NCBI GenBank assembly: GCA_963698265.1
Contig: CAVOQC010000001.1
Coordinates: 186,001-250,000, forward strand
Source: FEB-7 sp963698265
Lineage (GTDB): Bacteria; Pseudomonadota; Gammaproteobacteria; Burkholderiales; Usitatibacteraceae
Reading direction: 5' to 3'
Length of the DNA: 64,000 bases
Below are positions 35,762 through 48,537 of this stretch, piece by piece. The notes under the pieces are model-generated. The model did not search any database and had not been told where the DNA came from. It saw only the letters and a program-made list of their open reading frames with translations. Each line of letters begins with the position of its first letter. Position 1 is the first letter of the stretch. Made by a program: the position numbers and the translations under genes.

Positions 35762-36588
35762 TTCCCGAGTGCCTGCAGGACTTTCAACGCGTCCACCGTC
35801 TCCCCCACGTCGTGCACGCGCACGACACGAGCGCCATTCTGAACCGCGAGCAGGGCCGCGGCAACGCTCCCCGCCACGCGCTCGCCGACGGGCCGGCCGG
35901 TGATCTCGCCGATCATGCGCTTGCGCGAGAGCCCCGCGATGACCGGGTAGCCCATCCCGGCGAGCTTTCCGAGCCCCGCGAGGAGCGCGGCGTTGTGCTC
36001 GAAGAGCTTCCCGAACCCGAAGCCCGGATCGATGGCGATGCGCTCGCGCTCCACGCCGGCGGCTTCCAGCGCGCCCGCCCGCTGCGCGAGATAGGCGCGC
36101 ACCTCGGCCACCACGTCGTCGTAGCGGGGATCGGCCTGCATCGTCGCAGGGGTGCCCGGCATGTGCATCGCGCACAAGCCCACGCCCGAAAGCGCCACCG
36201 CCTCCACGGCGCCGGGGGCGCGGAAGGCGTTCACGTCGTTCACCATCGCGCAGCCCGCGTCGATCGCGCGGCGCATCACCTCGGGCTTCATCGTGTCCAC
36301 CGACACCGCGACTCCCTCCCGCACCAGGGCCCGCACCACCGGCAGCACGCGCTCGAGCTCGATCGCCTCCGGCACGGGCTCGGCGCCGGGGCGCGTGGAT
36401 TCGCCGCCCACGTCCACGAGGTCCGCGCCGGCCGCGGCGAGCGCCAGCCCCTGCTCGATGGCGCTCTTCTCGGCAAGGAAGCGCCCGCCGTCGGAGAACG
36501 AGTCCGCCGTCACGTTCACGATGCCCATCACCCTCGCGCGGTCCAGGGCGAGGGTGAAGGCGCCGCAGCGCAGCACCGGAGCCGTCAA
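35758..36588 (-). CDS. folP: Dihydropteroate synthase
   Basis: 276 residues from TTG 36588. Joins p-aminobenzoate to the pterin diphosphate in folate synthesis. MGIVNVTADSFSDGG, DVGGESTRPGA, a PGFGFGK loop and GLSRKRMIGEI are the standard substrate-binding segments. The frame is open about 36 codons further upstream into ftsH, but that stretch is basic and not family-like. The TTG gives the usual length and lies just after a hairpin. The start is less certain than the gene. Confidence 0.93.
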   Translation of the reverse strand: MTAPVLRCGAFTLALDRARVMGIVNVTADSFSDGGRFLAEKSAIEQGLALAAAGADLVDVGGESTRPGAEPVPEAIELERVLPVVRALVREGVAVSVDTMKPEVMRRAIDAGCAMVNDVNAFRAPGAVEAVALSGVGLCAMHMPGTPATMQADPRYDDVVAEVRAYLAQRAGALEAAGVERERIAIDPGFGFGKLFEHNAALLAGLGKLAGMGYPVIAGLSRKRMIGEITGRPVGERVAGSVAAALLAVQNGARVVRVHDVGETVDALKVLQALGK

Positions 36589-36594
36589 GTGAAA

Positions 36595-36616
36595 CGGGGC
36601 GGCCGAAGCCGCCCCG
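36595..36616 (-). terminator. Hairpin between ftsH and folP
   Basis: CGGGGCGGC and GCCGCCCCG form a perfect nine-base stem around a four-base loop (TTCG on the minus strand), 21 bases after the ftsH stop. Only three T follow, so it is a weak or partial terminator. It ends six bases before the proposed folP TTG and could also affect folP translation. Confidence 0.5.
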
Positions 36617-36637
36617 CCGTCCGGTTGCCCGGAAGTC

Positions 36638-38551
<1,914 letters not shown>

Positions 38552-38623
38552 GAACGGTTCCTTGGGAAAAGACTCCGGAGAATCAGGGGGATAGGAGGAT
38601 GACTACTATAGCAAAGTTCGGGT

Positions 38624-38673
38624 GCCCGGCCCCCATTTCAAGGGGCCCGGCAAAATGGGGACACTCCCCATTT
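38624..38673. repeat. REP-like palindromes between rlmE and ftsH
   Basis: Two adjacent palindromes. The left pairs GCCCGGCCCC with GGGGCCCGGC (38624-38651, nine of ten pairs). The right is AAATGGGGA-CAC-TCCCCATTT (38653-38673, nine perfect pairs). The CCCCATTT at 38631 can also pair with AAATGGGG at 38653, allowing alternative folds. Resembles dispersed REP elements but of a different family from the one in nuoF. No U-tract makes it a standard terminator. Confidence 0.55.
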
Positions 38674-38684
38674 ACCTCATTTGC

Positions 38685-39305
38685 CTATGCTTTCAATCCC
38701 CGGGCGAGGAGATAGAGTTCGGCGCTCTCGCCCCGGGAGGCTTCGGGCTTGCGGACCACGACCTTGTCGAACCGGGCGCGCAGGGACTTGAAGAACTCCT
38801 CGTAGCCCGCGCCCTGGAACACTTTGACCAGGAAAGCGCCGCCGGGTTTCAGGCGGGAGCACGCGAAATCCCGGGCCAGCTCCGCGAGCGCCATGGAGCG
38901 CGCCTGGTCGGAGATCGAGATCCCCGAGATGTTGGGCGACAGGTCCGAGAGCACCGCGTCGGCGAAGCTCCCCCCGAGCGCGGATTCCACCTGCGCGAGA
39001 CCTGCGCCGGTGGAAAAGTCGCCGCGCAGGAAGACCGATCCCGGGACGGCCTCCATGTCCAGCAAGTCGATCGCGACCACGCGCCCCTTGGGGCCCGCGC
39101 GCTTCGCCGCCACCTGCGTCCACCCGCCGGGGGCGCTGCCCAGGTCGACGACCACGCCTCCGACGGGGAGGATGCGGTCGCGGTCGTCGATTTCCGAGAG
39201 CTTGTACGCGGAGCGCGAACGCAGCCCCTCGCGCCGGGCGCGCTGGACCCACGGGTCGTTCACGTGGCGGCGCAGCCACTGCTTGCTCGATGCCGAGCGC
39301 TTCAT
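38685..39305 (-). CDS. rlmE: 23S rRNA 2'-O-methyltransferase RlmE
   Basis: 206 residues. Methylates U2552 of 23S rRNA, a late 50S assembly step. The SAM-binding motif VDLGSAPGGWTQVA and the catalytic K-D-K-E set are visible: K in RSAYKLSEI, D in SDLSPNISG, K in FLVKVFQG and E near the end. ATG 39305 has GGAG seven bases upstream. The upstream open frame crosses the yhbY start and is not real. Confidence 0.95.
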   Translation of the reverse strand: MKRSASSKQWLRRHVNDPWVQRARREGLRSRSAYKLSEIDDRDRILPVGGVVVDLGSAPGGWTQVAAKRAGPKGRVVAIDLLDMEAVPGSVFLRGDFSTGAGLAQVESALGGSFADAVLSDLSPNISGISISDQARSMALAELARDFACSRLKPGGAFLVKVFQGAGYEEFFKSLRARFDKVVVRKPEASRGESAELYLLARGLKA

Positions 39306-39331
39306 CGCGATTCTCCGCGCGCAATTCGCGT

Positions 39332-39337
39332 CATAAT
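39332..39337 (+). promoter_or_regulatory. -10 element of a near-leaderless yhbY promoter
   Basis: CATAAT lies six bases before the yhbY ATG, which has no ribosome site. If used, transcription would begin at or next to the start codon. No clear -35 is seen in the 38-base gap shared with rlmE. Confidence 0.35.
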
Positions 39338-39343
39338 CCCCGC

Positions 39344-39808
39344 ATGCCCGCCCTGACCCCCGCCCGCCGCAGCGAGTTGCGCGCACAGGCCCATGGCCTC
39401 TCCCCCGTCGTGATGATCGGCGACAAGGGGCTCTCCGACACCGTGGTCGCCGAAGTGGAGCGCGCCCTGCTCGCCCACGAGCTGGTCAAGGTGCGCGCCG
39501 CCACGGACGATCGCCAGGCGCGCGCGGCGTGGCTGGAGGAGCTGTGCGCGAGGCTCGGCGCGCAGCCCGTGCAGGCGATCGGGAAGGTGCTTGTGCTCTG
39601 GCGGGAGAACCCGGAGAAGCGCGTGCCGGTCGCCCCGCCCGCGAAGAAGGCTGCCCCGAAGAAGAAGCCGCGCCCCTCGGCCCGTCAGGCGAAGAAGAAG
39701 CACCGCACGGTCGAGGAGCTCATTCGTATCGCACGTCCACGATCTCCACCGCCTTCTCCCCGCCCGGCGTCCGAACCTCGACGACGTCGCCCGCGTACTT
39801 CCCGATGA
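39344..39808 (+). CDS. yhbY: YhbY-family RNA-binding protein (CRM domain)
   Basis: 154 residues. The first 95 form a CRM domain with the GxxG-type loop region around VMIGDKGLS, expected to bind pre-50S ribosomes. A Lys/Pro/Ala-rich basic tail follows from about residue 100. The last 30 residues (Arg/Pro/Ser-rich) run antisense across the 3' end of greA, 89 bases of overlap; homologues are usually shorter, so the tail may have grown by loss of a stop. Divergent from rlmE, its usual neighbour. Confidence 0.85.
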   Translation: MPALTPARRSELRAQAHGLSPVVMIGDKGLSDTVVAEVERALLAHELVKVRAATDDRQARAAWLEELCARLGAQPVQAIGKVLVLWRENPEKRVPVAPPAKKAAPKKKPRPSARQAKKKHRTVEELIRIARPRSPPPSPRPASEPRRRRPRTSR

Positions 39809-40196
39809 GGGCCTTGGCGATCGGCGAGGAATAGGAGATCTTGCCGGCCTTGATGTCGGCCTCGTCCTCGCCGACGATCTGGTAGGTCATGCTTTCGTCG
39901 CCGTCGGTGTCCTTCAGCTCCACGGTCGTGCCGAACACCACGCGGCCGTCGTCCTCGAGGAGCGCCGGGTCGATCACCTGGGCGTTGGCGAGCTTCGCCT
40001 CGAGCTCCAGGATGCGCCCCTCGATGAAACCCTGCTTCTCGCGCGCCGCGTCGTACTCCGCGTTCTCGGAGATGTCGCCGTGCGCCCTCGCCTCGGCGAT
40101 GGCGGTGATGACCGCGGGGCGCTCCGCCGTCTTCAGGCGGTGCAGCTCCGTCTTCAGCAGGTCCACGCCGACGCGTGTGATCGGAAATTTTCCCAT
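39720..40196 (-). CDS. greA: Transcription elongation factor GreA
   Basis: 158 residues. N-terminal coiled coil (about 1-75) with GDISENAEYDAAREKQ, whose acidic tip residues stimulate RNA polymerase cleavage of backtracked RNA, then a C-terminal globular domain with ISYSSPIAKALIGK. Sits 14 bases after carB. Its 3' end overlaps yhbY on the opposite strand. Confidence 0.97.
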   Translation of the reverse strand: MGKFPITRVGVDLLKTELHRLKTAERPAVITAIAEARAHGDISENAEYDAAREKQGFIEGRILELEAKLANAQVIDPALLEDDGRVVFGTTVELKDTDGDESMTYQIVGEDEADIKAGKISYSSPIAKALIGKYAGDVVEVRTPGGEKAVEIVDVRYE

Positions 40197-40210
40197 GCCC
40201 GGATTGTGCC

Positions 40211-43409
<3,199 letters not shown>

Positions 43410-43417
<8 letters not shown>

Positions 43418-44561
43418 GCCGCTTTTCCATCATCGCCACGAACCGGTCGAAGAGGTAGGACATCTCGCGAGGCCCGGGGCTCGCCTCCGGGTGGCCCTGG
43501 AAGCTGAACGCCGGCCGGTCGGTTCGCTCGATGCCCTGGAGCGAGCCGTCGAAGAGCGAGCGGTGGGTGGCGCGCGCGTTCTCCGGGAGCGTCGCCTCGT
43601 CCACGGCGAAGCCGTGGTTCTGGCTGGTGATGTAGACGCGCTTCGTGTCGAGATCCTGCACCGGATGGTTGGCGCCGTGGTGGCCGAACTTCATCTTCAC
43701 CGTCCGCGCACCGCTCGCGAGCCCCAGCAGCTGGTGCCCGAGGCAGATGCCGAAGGTGGGCATGCCCGAGTCCACGATCGCGCCGATCGCCTCGATCGCG
43801 TAGGTGCACGGTTCCGGGTCGCCCGGCCCGTTGGAGAGGAACACGCCGTCGGGCTTGAGTGCCAAGGCCTCCGCGGCCGTCGTCTGCGCGGGAACCACGG
43901 TGACGCGGCAACCGCGCTCGGCCAGGTGGCGAAGGATGTTGTGCTTGACCCCGAAGTCGTATGCGACGACATGGAAGCGCGGCGTGGCGCCTGCCCCGTA
44001 TCCGGCGCCCAGCGACCAGAGCGCGCCCGTCCAGTCGTAGCGTTCGCTGCACGTCACGGTCTTCGCAAGATCCTGGCCTGCCATGGCCGGGGCGGCACGG
44101 GCAGCCTCGAGGGCTGCCTTCACCGCCTCGTCGTCCAGGAGCCCGTTCTCCGCGGAAGCAATGCAGCCGTTCTGCGCGCCCGCGGTGCGCAGGATGCGGG
44201 TGAGGCGGCGCGTGTCGATGTCGGCGATGGCCACGAGGCCATGCCGCGCGAGGAAGGCCGGCAGGGACTCGGAACTGCGCCAATTCGACTCGAGCAGCGG
44301 CAGGTCGCGGATCACGAGGCCCGCGGCGAAGACCCGGCGCGACTCGGCATCCTCGAGGTTGGTGCCGGTATTGCCGATGTGCGGATAGGTGAAGGTGACC
44401 ACCTGCCCGGCGTAGGAGGGGTCGGTGAGGATCTCCTGGTAGCCCGTCATGGCGGTATTGAAGACCACCTCGCCCACGGTGCGGCCCGGCGCGCCGATCG
44501 CGGTGCCGCGAAAGACGGACCCGTCGGCAAGTACCAGGAGGGCGGGGGTCTTCTGCGACAA
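43410..44561 (-). CDS. carA: Carbamoyl-phosphate synthase small subunit
   Basis: 383 residues from TTG 44561, which has GGAG six bases upstream; a TTG four codons earlier lacks a ribosome site. Class I glutamine amidotransferase: catalytic Cys in FGICLGHQLLG, and His/Glu further on (FQGHPEASPGP). Supplies ammonia to CarB. The ADGSVFRGTAIG start region is typical. Preceded by a promoter and a terminator-like leader that probably attenuates carAB. Confidence 0.95.
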
Positions 44562-44596
44562 GGACGGCTCCAAAAGCGGGGGATAGCGACGGGCGC

Positions 44597-44640
44597 AAAA
44601 AAACGGGAGGAGCTCGTGTATGCCGCGAGGCTCATCCCGC
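44597..44640 (-). terminator. Leader terminator (attenuator) in front of carA
   Basis: On the minus strand GCGGGATGAGCCTCG is followed by a nine-base loop and CGAGCTCCTCCCG, then seven T. Apart from one mismatch and one bulge the stem is continuous. It lies between the mapped-by-eye promoter and carA, 36 bases before the start codon, so it ends or permits transcription into carAB. Confidence 0.7.
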
Positions 44641-44655
44641 TTTCATTGGTCGGAA

Positions 44656-44684
44656 ATGATAGCAAATTCGCCGCCTTTCTTCAA
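44656..44684 (-). promoter_or_regulatory. carAB sigma-70 promoter
   Basis: Minus strand TTGAAG (44684-44679), 17-base spacer, TATCAT (44661-44656): a good vegetative promoter. The predicted leader RNA starts near 44650 and contains a tiny ORF (44646-44632, Met-Lys-Ala-Gly) that runs into the attenuator stem. Confidence 0.65.
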
Positions 44685-44704
44685 CGAAGGGCGCCGCGCC
44701 GGAG

Positions 44705-44710
44705 GATAAT
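44705..44710 (+). promoter_or_regulatory. -10 element upstream of the nucleoside transporter
   Basis: GATAAT ends nine bases before the ATG. With no clear -35 and a nearby GGAG that overlaps it, the transcript would have a very short or no leader. Weak call. Confidence 0.3.
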
Positions 44711-44719
44711 CCCCGGGCC

Positions 44720-45961
44720 ATGCAAGCCCTCCATGCCCTCGCCGGCGCCGCCCTCCTCCTCGCCGTCGCCTGGATCCTCTCCGAGGATCGCCGTGCCGTG
44801 CGCTGGCGCATCGTGGCCTCGGGGATGGCGCTCACGGTGGCGCTGGCGGGCCTGCTGCTGGCGGTACCGTGGCTGCGGGAGGCGGTCTTCTCGCTCAATG
44901 CGGGCCTCCAGGCCCTCGAGCGATCGACCCAGGCCGGCGCGTCGTTCGTCTTCGGATTTCTCGCCGGAGGCGAGGCCCCTTACGCCGTGACTCATGCCCC
45001 GGCCTCCTTCATCCTCGCCTTCCGCGCGCTGCCGCTGGTGCTCGTGGTGAGTGCCCTCTCCGCGCTCCTCTTCCACTGGCGCGTGCTTCCCGCCGTGGTG
45101 AGGGCCTTCGCGTGGATCCTCAACAAGTCCATCGGCCTGGGCGGCGCGGTGGGCGTCTCCTCCGCGGTCAACGTGTTCGTGGGCATGGTGGAAGCGCCCC
45201 TCGTGGTGAAACCCTACCTCGCGCGGCTGTCGCGCTCGGAACTCTTCATGGTGATGGTCTGCGGCATGGCGACCATCGCGGGGACCGTGATGGCGCTCTA
45301 CGGGGCGATCCTCGCTCCCGTGGTGCCGGACGCGATCGGCCACATCATCGTCGCCTCCTTCGTCGCCACCCCGGCGGCGATCGTGATCGCGGCCCTCATG
45401 GTGCCCGGCGCCATGTCCCAGGCCGACGCGGTGGAGATCCCGCGCCAGGACGCGAGTGCGATGGACGCCATCACGCGCGGTACCGTGGAGGGCGCGCAGC
45501 TCCTCATCCAGATCGTGGCGTTGCTCATCGTCCTCATCGCCTTGGTCCACCTGGCCAACGCGCTGCTCGCCCTGCTGCCCGAGGCCTCCGGCGCGCCCCT
45601 CACGCTGCAGCGGATGCTGGGATGGATCTTCGCCCCCCTCGCGTGGGCCGCTGGCGTGCCGTGGTCAGAGGCCCAGGCCGGCGGCGCGCTCCTCGGGACG
45701 AAGACGATCCTGAACGAGTTCGTGGCCTACCTGGATCTCGCGAAGCTTCCCGACGAGACGATCGGCGCGCGCTCGCGCCTGCTCATGACCTATGCCCTGT
45801 GCGGGTTCGCGAACTTCGGGAGCCTGGGCATCCTCATCGGCGGGATGGGCGCGATGGTGCCGGAGCGCAGGGGCGAGATCGTGGCGCTGGGGATGAAGTC
45901 GATCGTCGCGGGGACGCTCGCCACGTGCCTCACGGCGGCCGTGGCGGGGCTTTTCCTCTAG
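44720..45961 (+). CDS. Concentrative nucleoside transporter (CNT/NupC family)
   Basis: 413 residues, highly hydrophobic. The core GVSSAVNVFVGMVEAPLVVK and GMATIAGTVMALYGAIL, then ALLGTKTILNEFVAY and YALCGFANFGSLGI, are the substrate- and cation-binding hairpins of CNT proteins. Imports nucleosides with Na+ or H+. Divergent from carA, which fits pyrimidine salvage beside pyrimidine synthesis. Specificity cannot be told from sequence. Confidence 0.9.
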   Translation: MQALHALAGAALLLAVAWILSEDRRAVRWRIVASGMALTVALAGLLLAVPWLREAVFSLNAGLQALERSTQAGASFVFGFLAGGEAPYAVTHAPASFILAFRALPLVLVVSALSALLFHWRVLPAVVRAFAWILNKSIGLGGAVGVSSAVNVFVGMVEAPLVVKPYLARLSRSELFMVMVCGMATIAGTVMALYGAILAPVVPDAIGHIIVASFVATPAAIVIAALMVPGAMSQADAVEIPRQDASAMDAITRGTVEGAQLLIQIVALLIVLIALVHLANALLALLPEASGAPLTLQRMLGWIFAPLAWAAGVPWSEAQAGGALLGTKTILNEFVAYLDLAKLPDETIGARSRLLMTYALCGFANFGSLGILIGGMGAMVPERRGEIVALGMKSIVAGTLATCLTAAVAGLFL

Positions 45962-46001
45962 GAGTCCAGCCGGCGGCGCGTTCCGGCCGCAACGCGCGCG
46001 C

Positions 46002-46811
46002 TCAGCGGCGAAAGCCGAGCACGTCGTCCATGTCGTAGAGCCCCGGTGCGCGTCCCGCGAGCCATTTCGCCGCACGGATCGCGCCCTGCGCGTAGGTCGC
46101 GCGGCTCGAGGACCGGTGCGTGATCTCGATCCGCTCGCCCGTGCCGGCGAAATACACCGTGTGGTCGCCGACGATGTCGCCGCCGCGCGCCACGGAAAAA
46201 CCGATCGATCCCGCCTTGCGCTCCCCTGTCGCCCCGTGACGCGCGAAGACACCGTCCTTCGCGAGCGTGGTGCCCCGCGCGGCGGCGGCCACCTCGCCCA
46301 GTTTGAGCGCCGTGCCCGAGGGCGCGTCGACCTTGAGCTTGTGGTGCGCTTCGAACACCTCGACGTCGTAATCGGGGCCCAGGGCCCGCGAAGCCAGGTC
46401 GACCAGCTTGAAAGTGACAAGCATGCCGATCGCGAAATTCGGCGCGAAAACGACGGCGATCTCGCGCGCCGCCTCGCGAATCGCTTCCACCTGGCCCGGC
46501 TCGAAGCCCGTGGTGCCGATGACGATCGCCTTCCGGGCGGCGCGGCACGCGGCCAGGTGGGCAAGGGTGCCCGCGGGACGGGTGAAGTCGACCAGGACGT
46601 CGGAGGCGGCGACCGCGGCGGAAACGTCCGAGCCGACCATCACGCCTGTCGCGCCGGATGCAAGGCCGCCGGCATCCCGCCCGGCGAAGGGCGACTCGGC
46701 GACGTCGAGCGCCGCGCCGATCGTGGTGTCCGCATCCGCGCTGCCCGCCTCGAGGAGCGCGCGGCCCATGCGGCCGCCGGCACCCGCGATGGCGAGTCGC
46801 AGCGCGCTCAC
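46002..46811 (-). CDS. dapB: 4-hydroxy-tetrahydrodipicolinate reductase
   Basis: 269 residues from GTG 46811, which overlaps the bamE stop (GTGA). Lysine and diaminopimelate biosynthesis. Nucleotide-binding AGAGGRMGRAL at the N-terminus, signature EAHHKLKVDAPSGTALKLGE with catalytic His and Lys, and GTTGF, are all intact. Confidence 0.96.
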   Translation of the reverse strand: MSALRLAIAGAGGRMGRALLEAGSADADTTIGAALDVAESPFAGRDAGGLASGATGVMVGSDVSAAVAASDVLVDFTRPAGTLAHLAACRAARKAIVIGTTGFEPGQVEAIREAAREIAVVFAPNFAIGMLVTFKLVDLASRALGPDYDVEVFEAHHKLKVDAPSGTALKLGEVAAAARGTTLAKDGVFARHGATGERKAGSIGFSVARGGDIVGDHTVYFAGTGERIEITHRSSSRATYAQGAIRAAKWLAGRAPGLYDMDDVLGFRR

Positions 46812-47143
46812 TTCACCGGCGCCCCGCCCGCGGCGGAGAGCGTCGGCCCGCCGTCCACGCGGACCAGCCGCTCCTTCTCGAAGTGCACGGCGAACTTGTT
46901 CTGCTCGACGAGTCGCCCGCGCTTCTCGTTGCGGAAGTAGTAATCCCAGCGTTCGGCATGGAACGCGTCCGTGATCAGCGGCGTGCCCAGGAGCCGGCGT
47001 ACTTCGGACTTCGTCATCCCCACCTTCAGCTGCGCGAAGGTCTCGGGTGCCACGAGGTTGCCCTGCTGGATGTCGATGCGGTGGACGATCGGGCCGCATC
47101 CGGCGAGGACGAGCGAAAGGGCGAGCGAGGCGAGGAGGCGCAT
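46808..47143 (-). CDS. bamE: Outer membrane assembly lipoprotein BamE
   Basis: 111 residues from ATG 47143. Lipoprotein signal with lipobox LAGC at about residue 19. The SmpA/BamE domain is seen in QGNLVAPETFAQLKVGMTKSEVR split around residues 35-58, then LLGTPLITDAFH and WDYYFRNEKRG. Component of the BAM complex that inserts beta-barrel proteins. Divergent from fur, the usual betaproteobacterial arrangement. Confidence 0.94.
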   Translation of the reverse strand: MRLLASLALSLVLAGCGPIVHRIDIQQGNLVAPETFAQLKVGMTKSEVRRLLGTPLITDAFHAERWDYYFRNEKRGRLVEQNKFAVHFEKERLVRVDGGPTLSAAGGAPVK

Positions 47144-47224
47144 GGGAATGGAGTCCGGAAAGTGCCGGGGATTATAGCGCGGGGGGTGGTCCCGTTCCCG
47201 TCCCCCGGGGAGGGGATCGCGGTT

Positions 47225-47263
47225 ATGATCGACATGGCACATCCGGAACCGAGCCCGCCATGA
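47225..47263 (+). CDS. Short ORF upstream of and overlapping fur
   Basis: ATG at 47225 opens a 12-codon frame (MIDMAHPEPSPP) whose TGA overlaps the fur ATG. A GGGGAGGGG run lies about 7-15 bases upstream, whereas fur itself has no ribosome site. Reminiscent in position of uof, the ORF that couples to fur translation in Escherichia coli. Expression is not shown by sequence. Confidence 0.4.
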   Translation: MIDMAHPEPSPP

Positions 47264-47694
47264 GCGACCCCAAGGAACTTCGCAGCACCGGCCTGAAGGT
47301 CACCGCGCCGCGCCTGCGCGTGCTGGATCTCTTCCAGACGAGCCCCGAGCGGCACCTGACCGCCGAGGACGTCTACCGGCGCCTGCTGGACGAGCACGCC
47401 GACATCGGGCTCGCCACGGTCTACCGCGTGCTCACCCAGTTCGAGCAGGCGGGGCTGCTGGTACGCCACCATTTCGAGGGCGGCAAGGCCGTCTTCGAGC
47501 TGAACGAGGGCAAGCACCACGACCACCTCGTCTGCCTGCAGTGTGGAAAGGTCGAGGAATTCTTCGATCCCGAGATCGAGAAGCGCCAGGCGAAGATCGC
47601 ACGCGATCGCGGCTTCGCGATCCACGACCACTCGCTCTACCTCTACGCGGACTGCCTGAGGGCGGACTGCCCCGACCGCCAGAAGAGCGAATGA
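47260..47694 (+). CDS. fur: Ferric uptake regulator Fur
   Basis: 144 residues. Winged helix with LKVTAPRLRVLDLF and ADIGLATVYRVLTQFEQAGLL, then the metal-binding HHDHLVCLQCGKVEEFFD stretch and a second Cys pair (CLRADC). Fe(II)-dependent repressor of iron uptake genes. The ATG at 47260 overlaps the stop of a short upstream ORF. Fur stop overlaps the RNase start. Confidence 0.96.
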   Translation: MSDPKELRSTGLKVTAPRLRVLDLFQTSPERHLTAEDVYRRLLDEHADIGLATVYRVLTQFEQAGLLVRHHFEGGKAVFELNEGKHHDHLVCLQCGKVEEFFDPEIEKRQAKIARDRGFAIHDHSLYLYADCLRADCPDRQKSE

Positions 47695-48065
47695 GGACCG
47701 GCCTGCGCGCCCTGGCCGCGCTCGCGATCGCCGCCTTCGCCGCGCTCGCCGCACCCGATGGCCACGCCCAGCGCGCATCTCCCGGAGAGAATCCGGAAAT
47801 CCGCGCCCTCGAGCTGCCGAAGGAGGCCATCGAAACCCTTGCGCGCATCCGCAAGGGCGGCCCCTTCCCGTACGCGAAGGACGCAAGCGTGTTCGGCAAT
47901 CGCGAGGCCCTTCTGCCGAAACGCAAGCGGGGCTACTATCGCGAGTACACGGTGCGCACGCCCGGAGAACGCACCCGGGGCGCGAGGCGGATCGTCTCCG
48001 GCCGCGCAGGCGAGTTCTGGTACACCGACGACCACTACGCCACGTTCCGGCGGATACGGGAATGA
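47691..48065 (+). CDS. Secreted barnase-family ribonuclease
   Basis: 124 residues. A signal peptide of about 26 residues ends DGHAQ. The mature part matches the barnase/RNase N1-T1 fold: SVFGNREALLP, general base E85 in YYREYTV, R96 and R100 in TRGARRI, and H115 in TDDHYATFRRI, the counterparts of barnase Glu73, Arg83, Arg87 and His102. It should cut single-stranded RNA, with preference after guanosine. ATG overlaps the fur stop. The inhibitor gene follows after nine bases. Confidence 0.88.
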   Translation: MRTGLRALAALAIAAFAALAAPDGHAQRASPGENPEIRALELPKEAIETLARIRKGGPFPYAKDASVFGNREALLPKRKRGYYREYTVRTPGERTRGARRIVSGRAGEFWYTDDHYATFRRIRE

Positions 48066-48074
48066 GACACGGCC

Positions 48075-48524
48075 ATGCCCATTGAGGCGCTCAAGGACCT
48101 GCTCGGCGACGAAAGAGGCGGCGTCTTCTTCCTGCCGCGCCACGCCACCCCCCGCGAGGTGCAGGCCGCCGCCCGCGCAGCGACTTTCGCCTTCTTCCAC
48201 ATCGAGGGAAAGAACATCTCGCGCAAGGAGCAGCTCCTGAACCACGTCGCCACGGCGCTGCGCTTCCCCGACTACTTCGGCGGCAACTGGGACGCGCTCG
48301 AGGAGTGCCTCACGGACATGGAGTGGGTAGACGCCCCGGGCTACGTGATCTACTACGACCACATCGACGCGCTGCTCGCGGCACACCCCGACCAGTTCGC
48401 CACCTTCGTCGAGATCTGCCGGGACGCGGTCGGATCGTGGAAGGAGGACGGCACGCCGATGGTGGTGCTGCTCTCCGGCGCCAAGGCGCCCAAGGGCGTG
48501 GCGAAGCTGAAGGAAGAACCCTAG
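48075..48524 (+). CDS. Barstar-family RNase inhibitor
   Basis: 149 residues, cytosolic. FPDYFGGNWDALEECLTD matches the barstar inhibitory helix: the Asp equivalent to Asp35 is kept and the Asp39 position is Glu. Binds and blocks the RNase encoded just upstream, protecting the producer before export. The N-terminal 40 residues and C-terminal 30 residues extend beyond the 90-residue barstar core. Confidence 0.88.
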   Translation: MPIEALKDLLGDERGGVFFLPRHATPREVQAAARAATFAFFHIEGKNISRKEQLLNHVATALRFPDYFGGNWDALEECLTDMEWVDAPGYVIYYDHIDALLAAHPDQFATFVEICRDAVGSWKEDGTPMVVLLSGAKAPKGVAKLKEEP

Positions 48525-48537
48525 CGCCCGCCCCGCC

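Noticed and set aside
45968..45998. GCGCGTT/AACGCGC inverted repeat between the nucleoside transporter and dapB as a terminator
   Set aside because: Short stem, no T-tract on either strand, and such repeats are frequent at this GC content.
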